Source: Limibacter armeniacum (lineage in GTDB: Bacteria; Bacteroidota; Bacteroidia; Cytophagales; Flammeovirgaceae). Taken from it: a stretch of DNA of 64,000 nt. Positions 54,019 through 63,479 of the stretch are shown here, one piece after another (position 1 is the first letter of the stretch; every line of letters begins with the position of its first letter). Where the stretch lies: contig NZ_JBAJNO010000002.1 in NCBI RefSeq assembly GCF_036880985.1, forward strand, positions 186,001 to 250,000, given 5' to 3'. The notes under the pieces are model-generated. The model made no database searches, was not told where the DNA came from, and worked only from the letters and a program-made list of their open reading frames with translations. The translations under genes were made by a program, and so were the position numbers.

Positions 54019-55281
54019 TTATGATTTTTTGGCTACACCGGTTAACTCACGAAAGATTTTAATCTCTTCCTCACTATAAGGAGTTCCGTCCATTCTGAAC
54101 AAGTCATGAAACCATAGCTCCGGCTCAGGGAATGCCTCTCCCTTATTAACTACTTCCCCTTCTGCCCTCATCTTGTAAACATCCTTTTTCTTGCCGTCTG
54201 CTGTCTTGCGGCTGGTCCACGGCCATATTGTTCCTGACTTTCCGGAAACAAACCCCCAGTTAACCGCACCTACATTTAGTTCTTTCAGCACTGGTAAACA
54301 ATCCTGTACCGTACTGCCGTTTGTTCTTGCCAACCATTCGGAAACAATCACCGGTCTGCCATCCTGCTTGTATTCATTGACCCTACCTCTAACTGCCTTA
54401 GACGGTCCGTAGGTATGGATAGAATGCAGATCGGCATTGGCTTTGTTAATCGCCATATTCTGCTCGCCTATACTTCCCGCTGTCGTAGAAGTGATCGGCT
54501 GTGATGGGTTGACTTCCCTTGCCCAAACAAAACTGTCATAACACAGCTTGGCAGACTTGTCCCCAATGCTTGCCTTTACTTTCTTGGCTGACATATCTCC
54601 ATTCAGTCCATTGCCCCTTCCCGGCTCATTGTACAATTCCCACATCAGGATTCTTGTATCATCCTTAAACCTCTTTATCGTTTCCTGTACATACCCCTTC
54701 AGTTGCGCTACTTCTTCTTCACTGGCAGTACCCTCCGCATAGCGCAATGCCATATCACGTGCCGGACTGTTCATCCATCCTGAATTGTGATATCCCTTTA
54801 CAGGTTTAGGCTGTTCACCTAATTTTGGATTGGGAAAATGGCAATCATCAAAGAAAACAAACCAAGGTCTGATGCCATGTTGCTCGCAGATGCCTAGAAA
54901 CTGGTCCATTCGCTTGTAAAGCCCTTCTTCGTCGCTAGCCCACACCATATCATGCATGTAAACACGCAGGGTGTTCATCCCGATGCTTTCCGCCCAAGTC
55001 AGTTCCAAATCAATGCGCTCTGGGTCCCAAGTGGAAGCCTGCCACATATCAATCTGGTTGATGGCGGTTGCCGGATAGTAGTTACACCCCACCAACCAAG
55101 GCTGATGTGCATACCATTCATTGATCCTTTCCTTGGACCATCTGCCTGGTACAGTCAGAGAGTCTTCTTTTGTAATAACTCCTGCTTCCTGTACTGCTTG
55201 GACATCATTTTTACTTGCTTTATTATTGCATGACAGCAGGGTAACCGTCAGCAATAAGTAGCCAATGTATTTCATTTTCAT
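54019..55281 (-). CDS. GH5-like clan-A glycosidase, lipoprotein
   Basis: 420 residues. The lipobox VTLLSC gives Cys18. The TIM barrel begins WLVGCNYYPATAINQIDMW. The acid/base is Glu219 in WELYNEPGRG and the nucleophile Glu315 in VIVSEWLART. This group is usually annotated as cellulase-family or xylanase-like, but substrate data are scarce. In this operon an activity on galactan or xylan is as likely as cellulose. It is 8 bases from the sulfatase upstream and 5 from GH43 downstream. Confidence 0.83.
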   Translation of the reverse strand: MKMKYIGYLLLTVTLLSCNNKASKNDVQAVQEAGVITKEDSLTVPGRWSKERINEWYAHQPWLVGCNYYPATAINQIDMWQASTWDPERIDLELTWAESIGMNTLRVYMHDMVWASDEEGLYKRMDQFLGICEQHGIRPWFVFFDDCHFPNPKLGEQPKPVKGYHNSGWMNSPARDMALRYAEGTASEEEVAQLKGYVQETIKRFKDDTRILMWELYNEPGRGNGLNGDMSAKKVKASIGDKSAKLCYDSFVWAREVNPSQPITSTTAGSIGEQNMAINKANADLHSIHTYGPSKAVRGRVNEYKQDGRPVIVSEWLARTNGSTVQDCLPVLKELNVGAVNWGFVSGKSGTIWPWTSRKTADGKKKDVYKMRAEGEVVNKGEAFPEPELWFHDLFRMDGTPYSEEEIKIFRELTGVAKKS

Positions 55282-55289
55282 CTTATGTT

Positions 55290-56681
55290 TTATTTCGATT
55301 TACCTGTTAATGCTTTGTCTTTGGGTGTAATGGTCTTGTCCATCAACTTTCTCAAGTCTTTCAACTTGTCTTCATACTTTTTGTCCATTGCAAGATTGGT
55401 ATATTCCTTCGGGTCTTGCTGATGGTCATACAGTTCCTCTACCCCATCATGACGACGGATATAGCGCCAATGCTCCACCCGCAAGGAATGTCCTTCCTTT
55501 AAGGTAGTTACCGCCGGTACATTCCACTTCTTGTTTGGGTTTTTAAGTAAAGGCAAAAAGCTGGTTCCTTCGTTGGTAGTATTTTCTGGCAAACCACACA
55601 GCTCGGTCAAGGTTGGGTACAAGTCCAACAGGCTAACAATTTGCTCGCTTCTTGCACCAGACTTGGTAACACCAGGTGCGCTGACGATCAGCGGCATGCG
55701 GGCAGCCCTTTCCCAAAGCGTAAATTTCTTGTAGCGGAGTTTCTCTCCTAAATGCCAACCATGATCTCCCCACAATACTACAATGGTATTGTCACGGTAA
55801 GGGCTTTTGTCCAATGCATCGAGTATCACACCGATGCACTCATCTGCATAGTTGATACTAGCCAGATATGCCTGCACCGCCTCTTTTTCCAATCCATGTT
55901 TTTTTACCAACCTGTATTCCTTGCTTGGTTTTTCACCCGGAATATCGTCCAGATCATCTGCTTTCACTTCCGGCATCTGCAAGGTCGCTGTCGGGAACTT
56001 GTCAAAATACTGCTGCGGCACAAACCAGCTCAGGTGAGGTCTGAAGATACCCACTGCCATAAAGAAAGGTTTGTCTCTTTCCTTCTGAAGCTGCTCTGCT
56101 GCCCACTGCGCTGTACGGTAGTCTGGTGTATCTTCCTTGGCGGCGGTAGTGCCTCCCCAATTCAGGTTGCCATCATACTCACTAGTTGGCAAACCGCTAT
56201 ATTCCTTTCCTTCCTTTTTCTTGGCAGGCTTTCCGTAGCGTCCATCATTATTGGACCACTCGTCCCATTTATCATTGTCCGTATCAGGATGATGAAAAAT
56301 CTTGCCTCTTGAGAGTGTATAATAACCATTCTGCTGAAACCATTGGTTCAGCATCGGGGCATCCTTCAATAATGGGGATGAGCGAAGTTTGTAACCGTTG
56401 CCCAATGCGCCGGTGGTGGACGGGCGATAGCCCGACATCAGAGCAGTCCTGGAAGGATTGCAGACTGAAGCGGCACAATACGCCTGCGTAAAGACCTGTC
56501 CGTTCTGTGCCAGTCGATCCATATTGGGGGTCTGCGTCTGCGGATGTCCTCCAAGGAAACCAGTCCAGTCGTTAAGGTCATCCACCGCAATCATCAGGAC
56601 GTTGTACTGTTTCTTGTCCTGTGCCGAAACCCACGAAGCTGAAAAAGCCAGCAGGCTAATGATGAAAAAAATCCGTTTCAT
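55290..56681 (-). CDS. Type I sulfatase, iduronate-2-sulfatase-like
   Basis: 463 residues, with signal peptide ending ASWVSA. VLMIAVDDLNDWTGFLGG and C74-N-P-S-R (ASVCNPSRTALMSG) are the typical wording of the iduronate-2-sulfatase-like group, with VVLWGDHGWHLGE downstream. In algal loci such enzymes act on other sugars, so the name does not fix the substrate. It lies in the six-gene operon, 8 bases before the GH5-like gene. Confidence 0.92.
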   Translation of the reverse strand: MKRIFFIISLLAFSASWVSAQDKKQYNVLMIAVDDLNDWTGFLGGHPQTQTPNMDRLAQNGQVFTQAYCAASVCNPSRTALMSGYRPSTTGALGNGYKLRSSPLLKDAPMLNQWFQQNGYYTLSRGKIFHHPDTDNDKWDEWSNNDGRYGKPAKKKEGKEYSGLPTSEYDGNLNWGGTTAAKEDTPDYRTAQWAAEQLQKERDKPFFMAVGIFRPHLSWFVPQQYFDKFPTATLQMPEVKADDLDDIPGEKPSKEYRLVKKHGLEKEAVQAYLASINYADECIGVILDALDKSPYRDNTIVVLWGDHGWHLGEKLRYKKFTLWERAARMPLIVSAPGVTKSGARSEQIVSLLDLYPTLTELCGLPENTTNEGTSFLPLLKNPNKKWNVPAVTTLKEGHSLRVEHWRYIRRHDGVEELYDHQQDPKEYTNLAMDKKYEDKLKDLRKLMDKTITPKDKALTGKSK

Positions 56682-56758
56682 ATTGTTGAATATTTTATGT
56701 GCTTTCTGTTTTGTGGTTTAAATCCGTAAAAGGGCGCCCTTTTACCGTATTTATTGAA

Positions 56759-58303
56759 TCAAACCTCTTTTTTTAATTTTGAATAACGGAAATGCTTATA
56801 CGTTGCTTTTCCCGTTCCGCAGGTATAAAGCGACAGGTAAAGCACGCCATGCCCTTCCTGTACTTCAAAGCTTCTTGGTAATTTTCGCCAATCATTTCCT
56901 TCCTGTCTGTACCAAACCGACACATCAAAATTCTCCTTCCTGATTTTCAGCTCCACAGGCCCTGCTGCCAGTTGAGGGATTTCACCTGCTCTCGCCCGTT
57001 GCTTTTTGCCTCTCCAGTAAAGCATTGGTTCATCTCCTTTTACCCCGATACCTGTCGAATTGCCATTACGGGCATACAGTACCAGACCAGCTTCTGTCTG
57101 TTCATCGAGTATTAGTTCTATACTCGCCTCAAAAGACTTGTCAATCAAAGTGATACCTACTTCATTGGCATTCGCTGGGTTATCGCCTTTTCCTTTTACT
57201 GTCAATGCGTTATTTCCTACTTTGAAATCTGCCGGATTCACCAACGTATGATGTCGCCACAACAGGTTCAATTGATTTCCTTCAAAATCGTTAGAAAAAT
57301 CCAACGGTTCCCCAATATGCTGTCCTGCAGGCTTCGGTAAATCCGCTTCTGCCGTTAAACCTTCTCTGATATAAGGCCAACTATCTGTCGTCCAATCCAC
57401 TGGCAACATCAGGGTCGGTCTGCCCATAATTCGTTGCATCTTTTCGTAGGCATGGTATACAGCCCACCATTGCCCTTCGGTATCTTCCAACAAAGTGGCA
57501 TGCCCCTGTGACCACCACCTTTCCTCCGGCGAGTAGGTATGGATGAGTGGATTATTTGGCGCATTTTCCCAAGGACCCATTGGGTCTTTTGCCCTAGCCG
57601 TCACTGCCATATGGCTGGTAGAAGGACCTTTGGTTCCACCCATTGCCGAAACCATATAGCAATAGCCGTCCTTGTAAAAAAGTTTCGGGCTTTCGAGGCA
57701 AGGACATTCCACCACCCACTCATCGGGGTATTGCCAACCGTCGTATACTTTGCTGACTTCACTGATTATTTGCTGCCCGTTTTCCGAAAGCTCTGCCACC
57801 TGTCCCTTCTCAAAAAAGAGGTAACGTTTTCCTTCAGGCGTAGCGATATGCCCTGGATCAATCAGTCCTTTTACGTTTAGGTTAATGGGTTCGCTCCAAG
57901 GTCCTTCCGCCTTATCTGCCGTAAAAACCACGTTGCCGAAGGTGCGGCTGCCATCTTCCAAATAACGGGTCAGCGTTACGTAGATATAGAACTTGCCCTG
58001 ATGATAGACCAGATCGGGCGCCCAAGGTGTTCCCTGATTATTGGTGCTGACTTTGGAAACCGGGTTCCAATGTACCAGATCTCTTGAGTGCCAAACCAAG
58101 AGCGAGAAAGAACCTGACCCGCTGTGTGTCATATAGTAGTCTTCTCCCACCCGCACTACAGACGGGTCTCCATAGTTACCCGCCATAATCGGATTGGTAA
58201 AGGTAGTAGCCTCCGCTTCCTTGGAAACCCTATAAGAAGCGGACTGCTGACAGGCGGTCACGATCACAAGCAAAAAGACCCAAATCGGAAAAAATCGTCT
58301 CAT
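56759..58303 (-). CDS. GH43-family glycosidase, lipoprotein
   Basis: 514 residues. The lipobox VIVTAC gives Cys18. The propeller has Asp46 (AGNYGDPSVV), Asp149 (VKGLIDPGHI) and Glu204 (CPCLESPKL). A C-terminal sandwich at about 325-510 (FSNDFEGNQLNLLWRHHT) is of the GH43-associated type. Its start overlaps the upstream sulfatase stop by 4 bases, so the two proteins are translationally coupled, which suggests that they act in sequence on the same side chain. Confidence 0.9.
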   Translation of the reverse strand: MRRFFPIWVFLLVIVTACQQSASYRVSKEAEATTFTNPIMAGNYGDPSVVRVGEDYYMTHSGSGSFSLLVWHSRDLVHWNPVSKVSTNNQGTPWAPDLVYHQGKFYIYVTLTRYLEDGSRTFGNVVFTADKAEGPWSEPINLNVKGLIDPGHIATPEGKRYLFFEKGQVAELSENGQQIISEVSKVYDGWQYPDEWVVECPCLESPKLFYKDGYCYMVSAMGGTKGPSTSHMAVTARAKDPMGPWENAPNNPLIHTYSPEERWWSQGHATLLEDTEGQWWAVYHAYEKMQRIMGRPTLMLPVDWTTDSWPYIREGLTAEADLPKPAGQHIGEPLDFSNDFEGNQLNLLWRHHTLVNPADFKVGNNALTVKGKGDNPANANEVGITLIDKSFEASIELILDEQTEAGLVLYARNGNSTGIGVKGDEPMLYWRGKKQRARAGEIPQLAAGPVELKIRKENFDVSVWYRQEGNDWRKLPRSFEVQEGHGVLYLSLYTCGTGKATYKHFRYSKLKKEV

Positions 58304-59907
58304 TTTTCTTGCAGCTTTTTAGGTAAAACATAATGGGAAATTGCCCATTCCTGCCATTTGGTATCCAGCTGTTTTACCAGTTCCGGATGTTGAGCCGAGA
58401 CATCATGCTGTTCAGTACGGTCGGTAGTGAGGTCATATAGCTGCCATTGCTGATCCTTCAGCTTCTTGACCATTTTCCATTCCCCATACCTGACGGCACA
58501 GTTGTTTTGATGTTCCCAAAACATGTATTCGTGCTGTGTGCCCTTTCCTTTTTTGAAAAGTTGAATCAGGCTGTTGCCTTCCAACGGGTGAATGTCATTA
58601 CCTTGGTGAAATACTTTTGGATATTGGGCATTAGCCGCTTCCAGCACAGTCGGCATCACATCGATCAGATAAGCCGGCTGATGTACAATTTCTCCTTTCT
58701 TCTTTTTAAGCCCTTTGGGCCAATGTGCAATCAGTGGCGTAGAGATACCTCCTTCGTGAGTGTATACCTTGTATTTGGAGAATGGCGTATTGGATACATT
58801 CGCCCAACCCTGACCGTAAGATATGGCACCGGTTTTCGCAGGATTATTGATATCGGCAAAATCTCCCCCTCCCAATTCCTTGTAAGGTTCTGCACAACCC
58901 CCGTTATCCGAGAGAAAGATAATCAGGGTATTGTCCAGTTCGTTGCGCTCTTCCAGCTTGCTGATCAGTTTCCCGATATTCTGATCCATTGAGTAGATCT
59001 GAGCTGCATAGACCGCCATACGGTAAGCCACTTCTTCCTGCTCCTTTTCAGAAAGCTGTTCCCAAGGACGGACTATCTCATCTCTTGGTGATAACCCTAC
59101 TTCCCTGCCCTCAAAAAGTCCCAACTGCTGCTGTTTCTCATAACGAGCTTTTCTGATCACATCCCAACCTGCCTTATATTTCTCCTTGAAAAGTTCGATG
59201 TCTTCCGCTTTTGCCTGCAAGGGCCAATGAGGGGCATTGTAGGCTAAGTAAAGGAAATAAGGTTGTAGCTTTTCATGACCTTCTATAAACTCAATGGCGT
59301 AATCAGTAAAGGCATCCGTAGTGTAGTAGTTTTCTCCCTCAGGCTGCACATGGGTGTTGTCCAATGTCAGTCCTCTTGGTGCTTTCGGTGCAAAGTAGCT
59401 GCTCGCTCCAGAGATAATGCCGTAGTAGCGGTCATAACCTCGTTGCAGTGGCCAGCGATCCTGCTGGTGATAGCCCAAATGCCACTTTCCAGCCATATAG
59501 GTATTGTAGCCGGCTTCCTTCAAAGCTTCCGCCATCGTCACACATTTTCTGTTCAGGTAACCTATATAACCCTCCGTTCCCCATTTCTTGAATTGGTCCC
59601 CTTTCGGTGAATTGGTCATCTGACCTATTCCTGTCTGGTGCGGAAACAGTCCCGTCATCAGAGTCGCCCTTGTTGGACAGCAACGTGCCTGATTATAGAA
59701 GCTACTCATCCGGACGCCATTCTTTGCCAATCGGTCAATATTTGGAGTTGGAATTTCACTGCCATAACAACCTACATCCGAATAGCCCATATCATCTGCC
59801 ATGATCAGGATAATGTTAGGACGGTCAGCTTTCTTTTGTGCTGACAATGGCAAGGTCAGCCAAAGCAAAACCGATAAGGAGAAAAGTATTTTCAGCAATT
59901 GTGTCAT
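58300..59907 (-). CDS. Type I sulfatase (CCPTR type, paralogue)
   Basis: 535 residues, with signal peptide ending LTLPLSAQ. IILIMADDMGYSDVGCYG and C76-C-P-T-R (ARCCPTRATLMTG) with GLFPHQTGIGQMT match the sulfatase at 20877-22577. Cys76 should be the formylglycine residue. IFLSDNGGCAEPYKELGG completes the site. It opens the six-gene minus-strand operon and overlaps the next gene by 4 bases. Unlike its paralogue it has no lipobox, so location may differ (soluble versus anchored). Confidence 0.93.
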   Translation of the reverse strand: MTQLLKILFSLSVLLWLTLPLSAQKKADRPNIILIMADDMGYSDVGCYGSEIPTPNIDRLAKNGVRMSSFYNQARCCPTRATLMTGLFPHQTGIGQMTNSPKGDQFKKWGTEGYIGYLNRKCVTMAEALKEAGYNTYMAGKWHLGYHQQDRWPLQRGYDRYYGIISGASSYFAPKAPRGLTLDNTHVQPEGENYYTTDAFTDYAIEFIEGHEKLQPYFLYLAYNAPHWPLQAKAEDIELFKEKYKAGWDVIRKARYEKQQQLGLFEGREVGLSPRDEIVRPWEQLSEKEQEEVAYRMAVYAAQIYSMDQNIGKLISKLEERNELDNTLIIFLSDNGGCAEPYKELGGGDFADINNPAKTGAISYGQGWANVSNTPFSKYKVYTHEGGISTPLIAHWPKGLKKKKGEIVHQPAYLIDVMPTVLEAANAQYPKVFHQGNDIHPLEGNSLIQLFKKGKGTQHEYMFWEHQNNCAVRYGEWKMVKKLKDQQWQLYDLTTDRTEQHDVSAQHPELVKQLDTKWQEWAISHYVLPKKLQEK

Positions 59908-60238
59908 AAGTCGGGCATGTGTTAAAGTTGGTCATGAAGAATTTTCAAGACTTATCTGTGATCATGTCTGTTGTAAAAAATCCTTCTGCTTAAAAATATT
60001 TGAAGATTTGATAGGATAAAACCATATCAGGTCAGTATTGATAAAAGGGACAAAAAACAGGACGCTCAATCAAATCCGTTCAGATCAGCCCCAAATGAAC
60101 TTCAGGGACAATCCATTGAATTTCCGTATCAGGACAATAATTCTGTACAACTGAACCAATTGAAACACACGCTTATCCCGATTTTGAACAGGCTTAATTA
60201 CCTCCAATCATTTTTTCCTAATCCTCAAAAAATAACAC
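59908..60238. other. Divergent intergenic region between sulfatase operon and GH2
   Basis: 331 bases that must carry the promoters for the leftward six-gene operon and the rightward GH2. I find no clear TTTG/TAnnTTTG pair, hairpin or gene. Confidence 0.45.
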
Positions 60239-63232
60239 ATGAAAAAACTGCTTAAAATAGGTTTTGGTACAATACTTATTTTCCTGCTGTCCGGCTCCAT
60301 GCTGTATGGTCAGGGGTATGATGTAGTAACCCACCTGACCAAACAGACTTGGCACCTTTGGCTGGATGAAACTGCCGAATGGGAAAACGATTCACTGTAC
60401 CTCCCAAACACTTTCCAGTTGGAAGACTTGCCTGTCAATGCCCCCACCTGTGGTTGGGACGAGTTGGCAAAAGGAAAGGGGAAATCAATCACATTGCCCG
60501 CTACGGTGGAAGAACACTACTGGGGCTGGAACGGCAGCCGCTTTGGTGTAACAGGTGACTATGTAGGCGTGTCTTGGTTTGTCACACGTTTCAAGGTGCC
60601 TGAAACACAGAAAGGGAAGCGGCTGGTGTTGGACTTTGAGAGTGTCAGGATGAGGGCTGAAGTTTATGTCAACGGAAAACTGACAGGCTACAACCTGATC
60701 AACAATACCCCGTTTGAGGCAGATATTACTGAGGCAGTGCATTTTGAGAAGGAAAATATATTGGCGGTCAGGGTCACTGATCCCAACGGAAACTTCGCTT
60801 GGCGTGATTGGGACAAATATCAATGGGGGAACTTCGAGACACCTCCCAGTCACGGATTTGGAGGTATCACGAGCCATGTAAAGCTGAGAGTCACCGATCA
60901 GACTTTTATTGAGGATGTATTTATAAAGAACCATCCTGACCCGAAACAGGTAACGGCTGAAATCAACCTTCAGAATCTCAGCTCAACAGCCACTGGAGGA
61001 ACGCTTTCTCTGGAAATCAGGGAATGGAAAACCGGTCAACTGCTCACTTCCAGAAAACTGAAAGTGGACAACCTGAAAGATGAAAAACGAGTATCTGAAA
61101 AATTCAAGGTCAGTCAGGCAAAGCTTTGGTCGCCTGATACGCCTCACCTCTACACGATGCAAGTCAAATGGGAAGGCAACGATGGCACTAAGCATCAGTT
61201 TGACAGGCGATTCGGTTTCCGTTGGTTTGATGTAGTGGAGAAAAACGGGGACAAACAGTTTGAACTAAACGGCAAACGTATTGTCTTGCGCACTGCTATC
61301 TCTTGGGGTTTTTGGCCTGTCAACGGCATGTATCCGACACCCGAACTTGCCCGAAAACAAGTGGAAACCGCCAAGCAACTGGGGCTGAATATGCTAAGCT
61401 TTCACCGCTGTATCGGGCAGACACCCGTTTTTGATATGGCGGACGAATTGGGACTGCTTTACTATGAGGAACCGGGTGGTTACAAGGCAGCCGGCAATCC
61501 GTTTGTGGAACAGTGGAATACGGAAAAAATGCTACGTATGGTCAAGCGTGACCGCAGCCGTCCTTCGCTTGTGATGTACAATATGATTAACGAGGTATAC
61601 CGTGATCCGCTGCCAGTCAATGTAGAAGACATTCAGAAGGCACACAAACTGGACGAAACACGTCTGATCACCTTCTCTTCCAACCTGTTTACCCGGAAAT
61701 TCTATGAACCATTACCATTGGACAGCATTCCGCCCAAACTCCATATGACACCTTACAGCCATAAAGTCCAGTATTTCGGGATGCTGGACAAACACAATGC
61801 AGGCGGACCGGGTGTTTATGCAGACAATTTTTACAATGGTCCTGACCAAATGCGCAGAGGCGAATTGAACAATCATCCACAGGAGATTATTTACTGGGGA
61901 GAAGATGGCGCCATCGGTACTCCTCACCGTTTGGAACTGATCAAAAAAGAATTGGAAAAAGGTGGTCAACTGGGATGGGACGGCGATGCCTATATCAGAC
62001 AGTATGAAGCCTTTGACAATTTTCTTAAGCAAAATGGTTTTGACAAGGCATTCCCGACCGTCGATTCCCTGACCAAGGCATTGGGGGCGGTTGCCCACTA
62101 CTATCAGGGCAGGATGATTGAGAATATCCGCATTGGCAATGTATCGGACGGCTATGTCGTGAACGGATGGGAAGGCGAAAAAATCGAGAACCATTCCGGC
62201 ATTGTGGACATCTACCGCAACCCGAAAGCTGATCCAAGCATCTTGGCTTATTATAACCAACCCCTTTATGTGGCGGTAAAGCTACGGGATAAGGTTGGCG
62301 AAGTAGGTGATACACTAACTGCCGACTTCCATATCATCAATGAACAGCACCTGAAAGGAAGCTTTGACCTACTGGTACAAGCAACTGATGAAAAGGGAAC
62401 GGTACTGGAAAAAACCTTTAAGGTGAAAGTGACAGGCGGAGACCGTTATGGCGAACTACTACTATCAGGCATAAATATTCCGCTACGTCAGGAAGGGTAT
62501 GCTACCCTGACAGCAAAGCTGATCAGAAACGGGAAAACCTTTGCTACAGGAAAAGAAAAGCTGCTGGGCGTTGCACTTCCTGCTATTTCACAACTGAAAG
62601 TAGCAGTCAAGGATACTGCCGGAACGGTACAGCAAATGTTACAGACTGCCGGCATCGCTTTCAATGATACCTATTCAGAGAAAAAATCCCTGCCTGAAGA
62701 AACCGTACTTTTTGTAGGCAAAGACATGCAACCAGGATTCTTCAACACCAATTTCAGGATGAATGACCCGTATTTGGATTGGGTGTCACAAGGCAATACC
62801 CTGATCATCTCAGGAGGAACAGAAAACTGGGGCAGCTACCTGATGCTGAAGGAAGCTGCAGACTTCAGGGGCAGCCGGAAAATGTGGCGCGACTGGTTTG
62901 GCGGCAATTATATCGTCAAGGAACATCCGCTGTTTGAAGGACTTCCCGTCAATACTGTTTTCAATTGGGAATACCAGACCCTGGCATTGTACCAGAGAGA
63001 CCGCACCGTGATGCGCATGCATAGTGGCGAATGTGTAGTGGGTGCCTATGCCGACAACAAGGCAGAATTTTATTCTGCCCTGAGCGTCATTCCTTTCGGA
63101 AAAGGTCAGATCATCGTTTCAAGCCTTGATCTGGAAGGGGCATTGAAAGAAGGAGGCAAAGCGGCTGTAGTGGCCAAACGTATCCTGTTGAATATGGCGC
63201 GTACAGGTACAGCCACAAAGCAGGATATCTAA
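60239..63232 (+). CDS. Large GH2-family glycosidase
   Basis: 997 residues, with signal peptide MKKLLKIGFGTILIFLLSGS. Jelly-roll (about 85-220), Ig-like (about 225-330), barrel (about 335-640) with acid/base Glu452 in YNMINEVYRD and a nucleophile candidate Glu555 in IIYWGEDGAIG. A long C-terminal region (about 640-990) includes ThuA/glutamine-amidotransferase-like sandwich wording (TLIISGGTENWGSY). The extra C-terminus is not in classical beta-galactosidases. The substrate is probably a beta-galactoside or related sugar. It stands alone on the plus strand with its own terminator. Confidence 0.85.
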   Translation: MKKLLKIGFGTILIFLLSGSMLYGQGYDVVTHLTKQTWHLWLDETAEWENDSLYLPNTFQLEDLPVNAPTCGWDELAKGKGKSITLPATVEEHYWGWNGSRFGVTGDYVGVSWFVTRFKVPETQKGKRLVLDFESVRMRAEVYVNGKLTGYNLINNTPFEADITEAVHFEKENILAVRVTDPNGNFAWRDWDKYQWGNFETPPSHGFGGITSHVKLRVTDQTFIEDVFIKNHPDPKQVTAEINLQNLSSTATGGTLSLEIREWKTGQLLTSRKLKVDNLKDEKRVSEKFKVSQAKLWSPDTPHLYTMQVKWEGNDGTKHQFDRRFGFRWFDVVEKNGDKQFELNGKRIVLRTAISWGFWPVNGMYPTPELARKQVETAKQLGLNMLSFHRCIGQTPVFDMADELGLLYYEEPGGYKAAGNPFVEQWNTEKMLRMVKRDRSRPSLVMYNMINEVYRDPLPVNVEDIQKAHKLDETRLITFSSNLFTRKFYEPLPLDSIPPKLHMTPYSHKVQYFGMLDKHNAGGPGVYADNFYNGPDQMRRGELNNHPQEIIYWGEDGAIGTPHRLELIKKELEKGGQLGWDGDAYIRQYEAFDNFLKQNGFDKAFPTVDSLTKALGAVAHYYQGRMIENIRIGNVSDGYVVNGWEGEKIENHSGIVDIYRNPKADPSILAYYNQPLYVAVKLRDKVGEVGDTLTADFHIINEQHLKGSFDLLVQATDEKGTVLEKTFKVKVTGGDRYGELLLSGINIPLRQEGYATLTAKLIRNGKTFATGKEKLLGVALPAISQLKVAVKDTAGTVQQMLQTAGIAFNDTYSEKKSLPEETVLFVGKDMQPGFFNTNFRMNDPYLDWVSQGNTLIISGGTENWGSYLMLKEAADFRGSRKMWRDWFGGNYIVKEHPLFEGLPVNTVFNWEYQTLALYQRDRTVMRMHSGECVVGAYADNKAEFYSALSVIPFGKGQIIVSSLDLEGALKEGGKAAVVAKRILLNMARTGTATKQDI

Positions 63233-63257
63233 AACCTTACTTTTCACTTCTGAATTG

Positions 63258-63296
63258 AAAGGCTGTCATAGTGGAATATGGCAGCCTTTGTTTTTT
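63258..63296 (+). terminator. Intrinsic terminator after the large GH2
   Basis: AAAGGCTGTCAT (63258-63269) pairs with ATGGCAGCCTTT (63278-63289) with one G-T wobble, followed by GTTTTTT. Confidence 0.85.
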
Positions 63297-63479
63297 ACAT
63301 TTACTGTCAAACAATGTATTTGAAAAGTGATGATGGTTTTAGTTTTCGAGACCAGAAGCAGCTGACATTAATTTATCATTAAATATTGTAGCATAAATAC
63401 TGTACCATTGATCTAAAAATCATATGATTAAAGAAGTTTCCGCTTAAGATGTTTTTTATATAATTATGAAATAGAAGAG

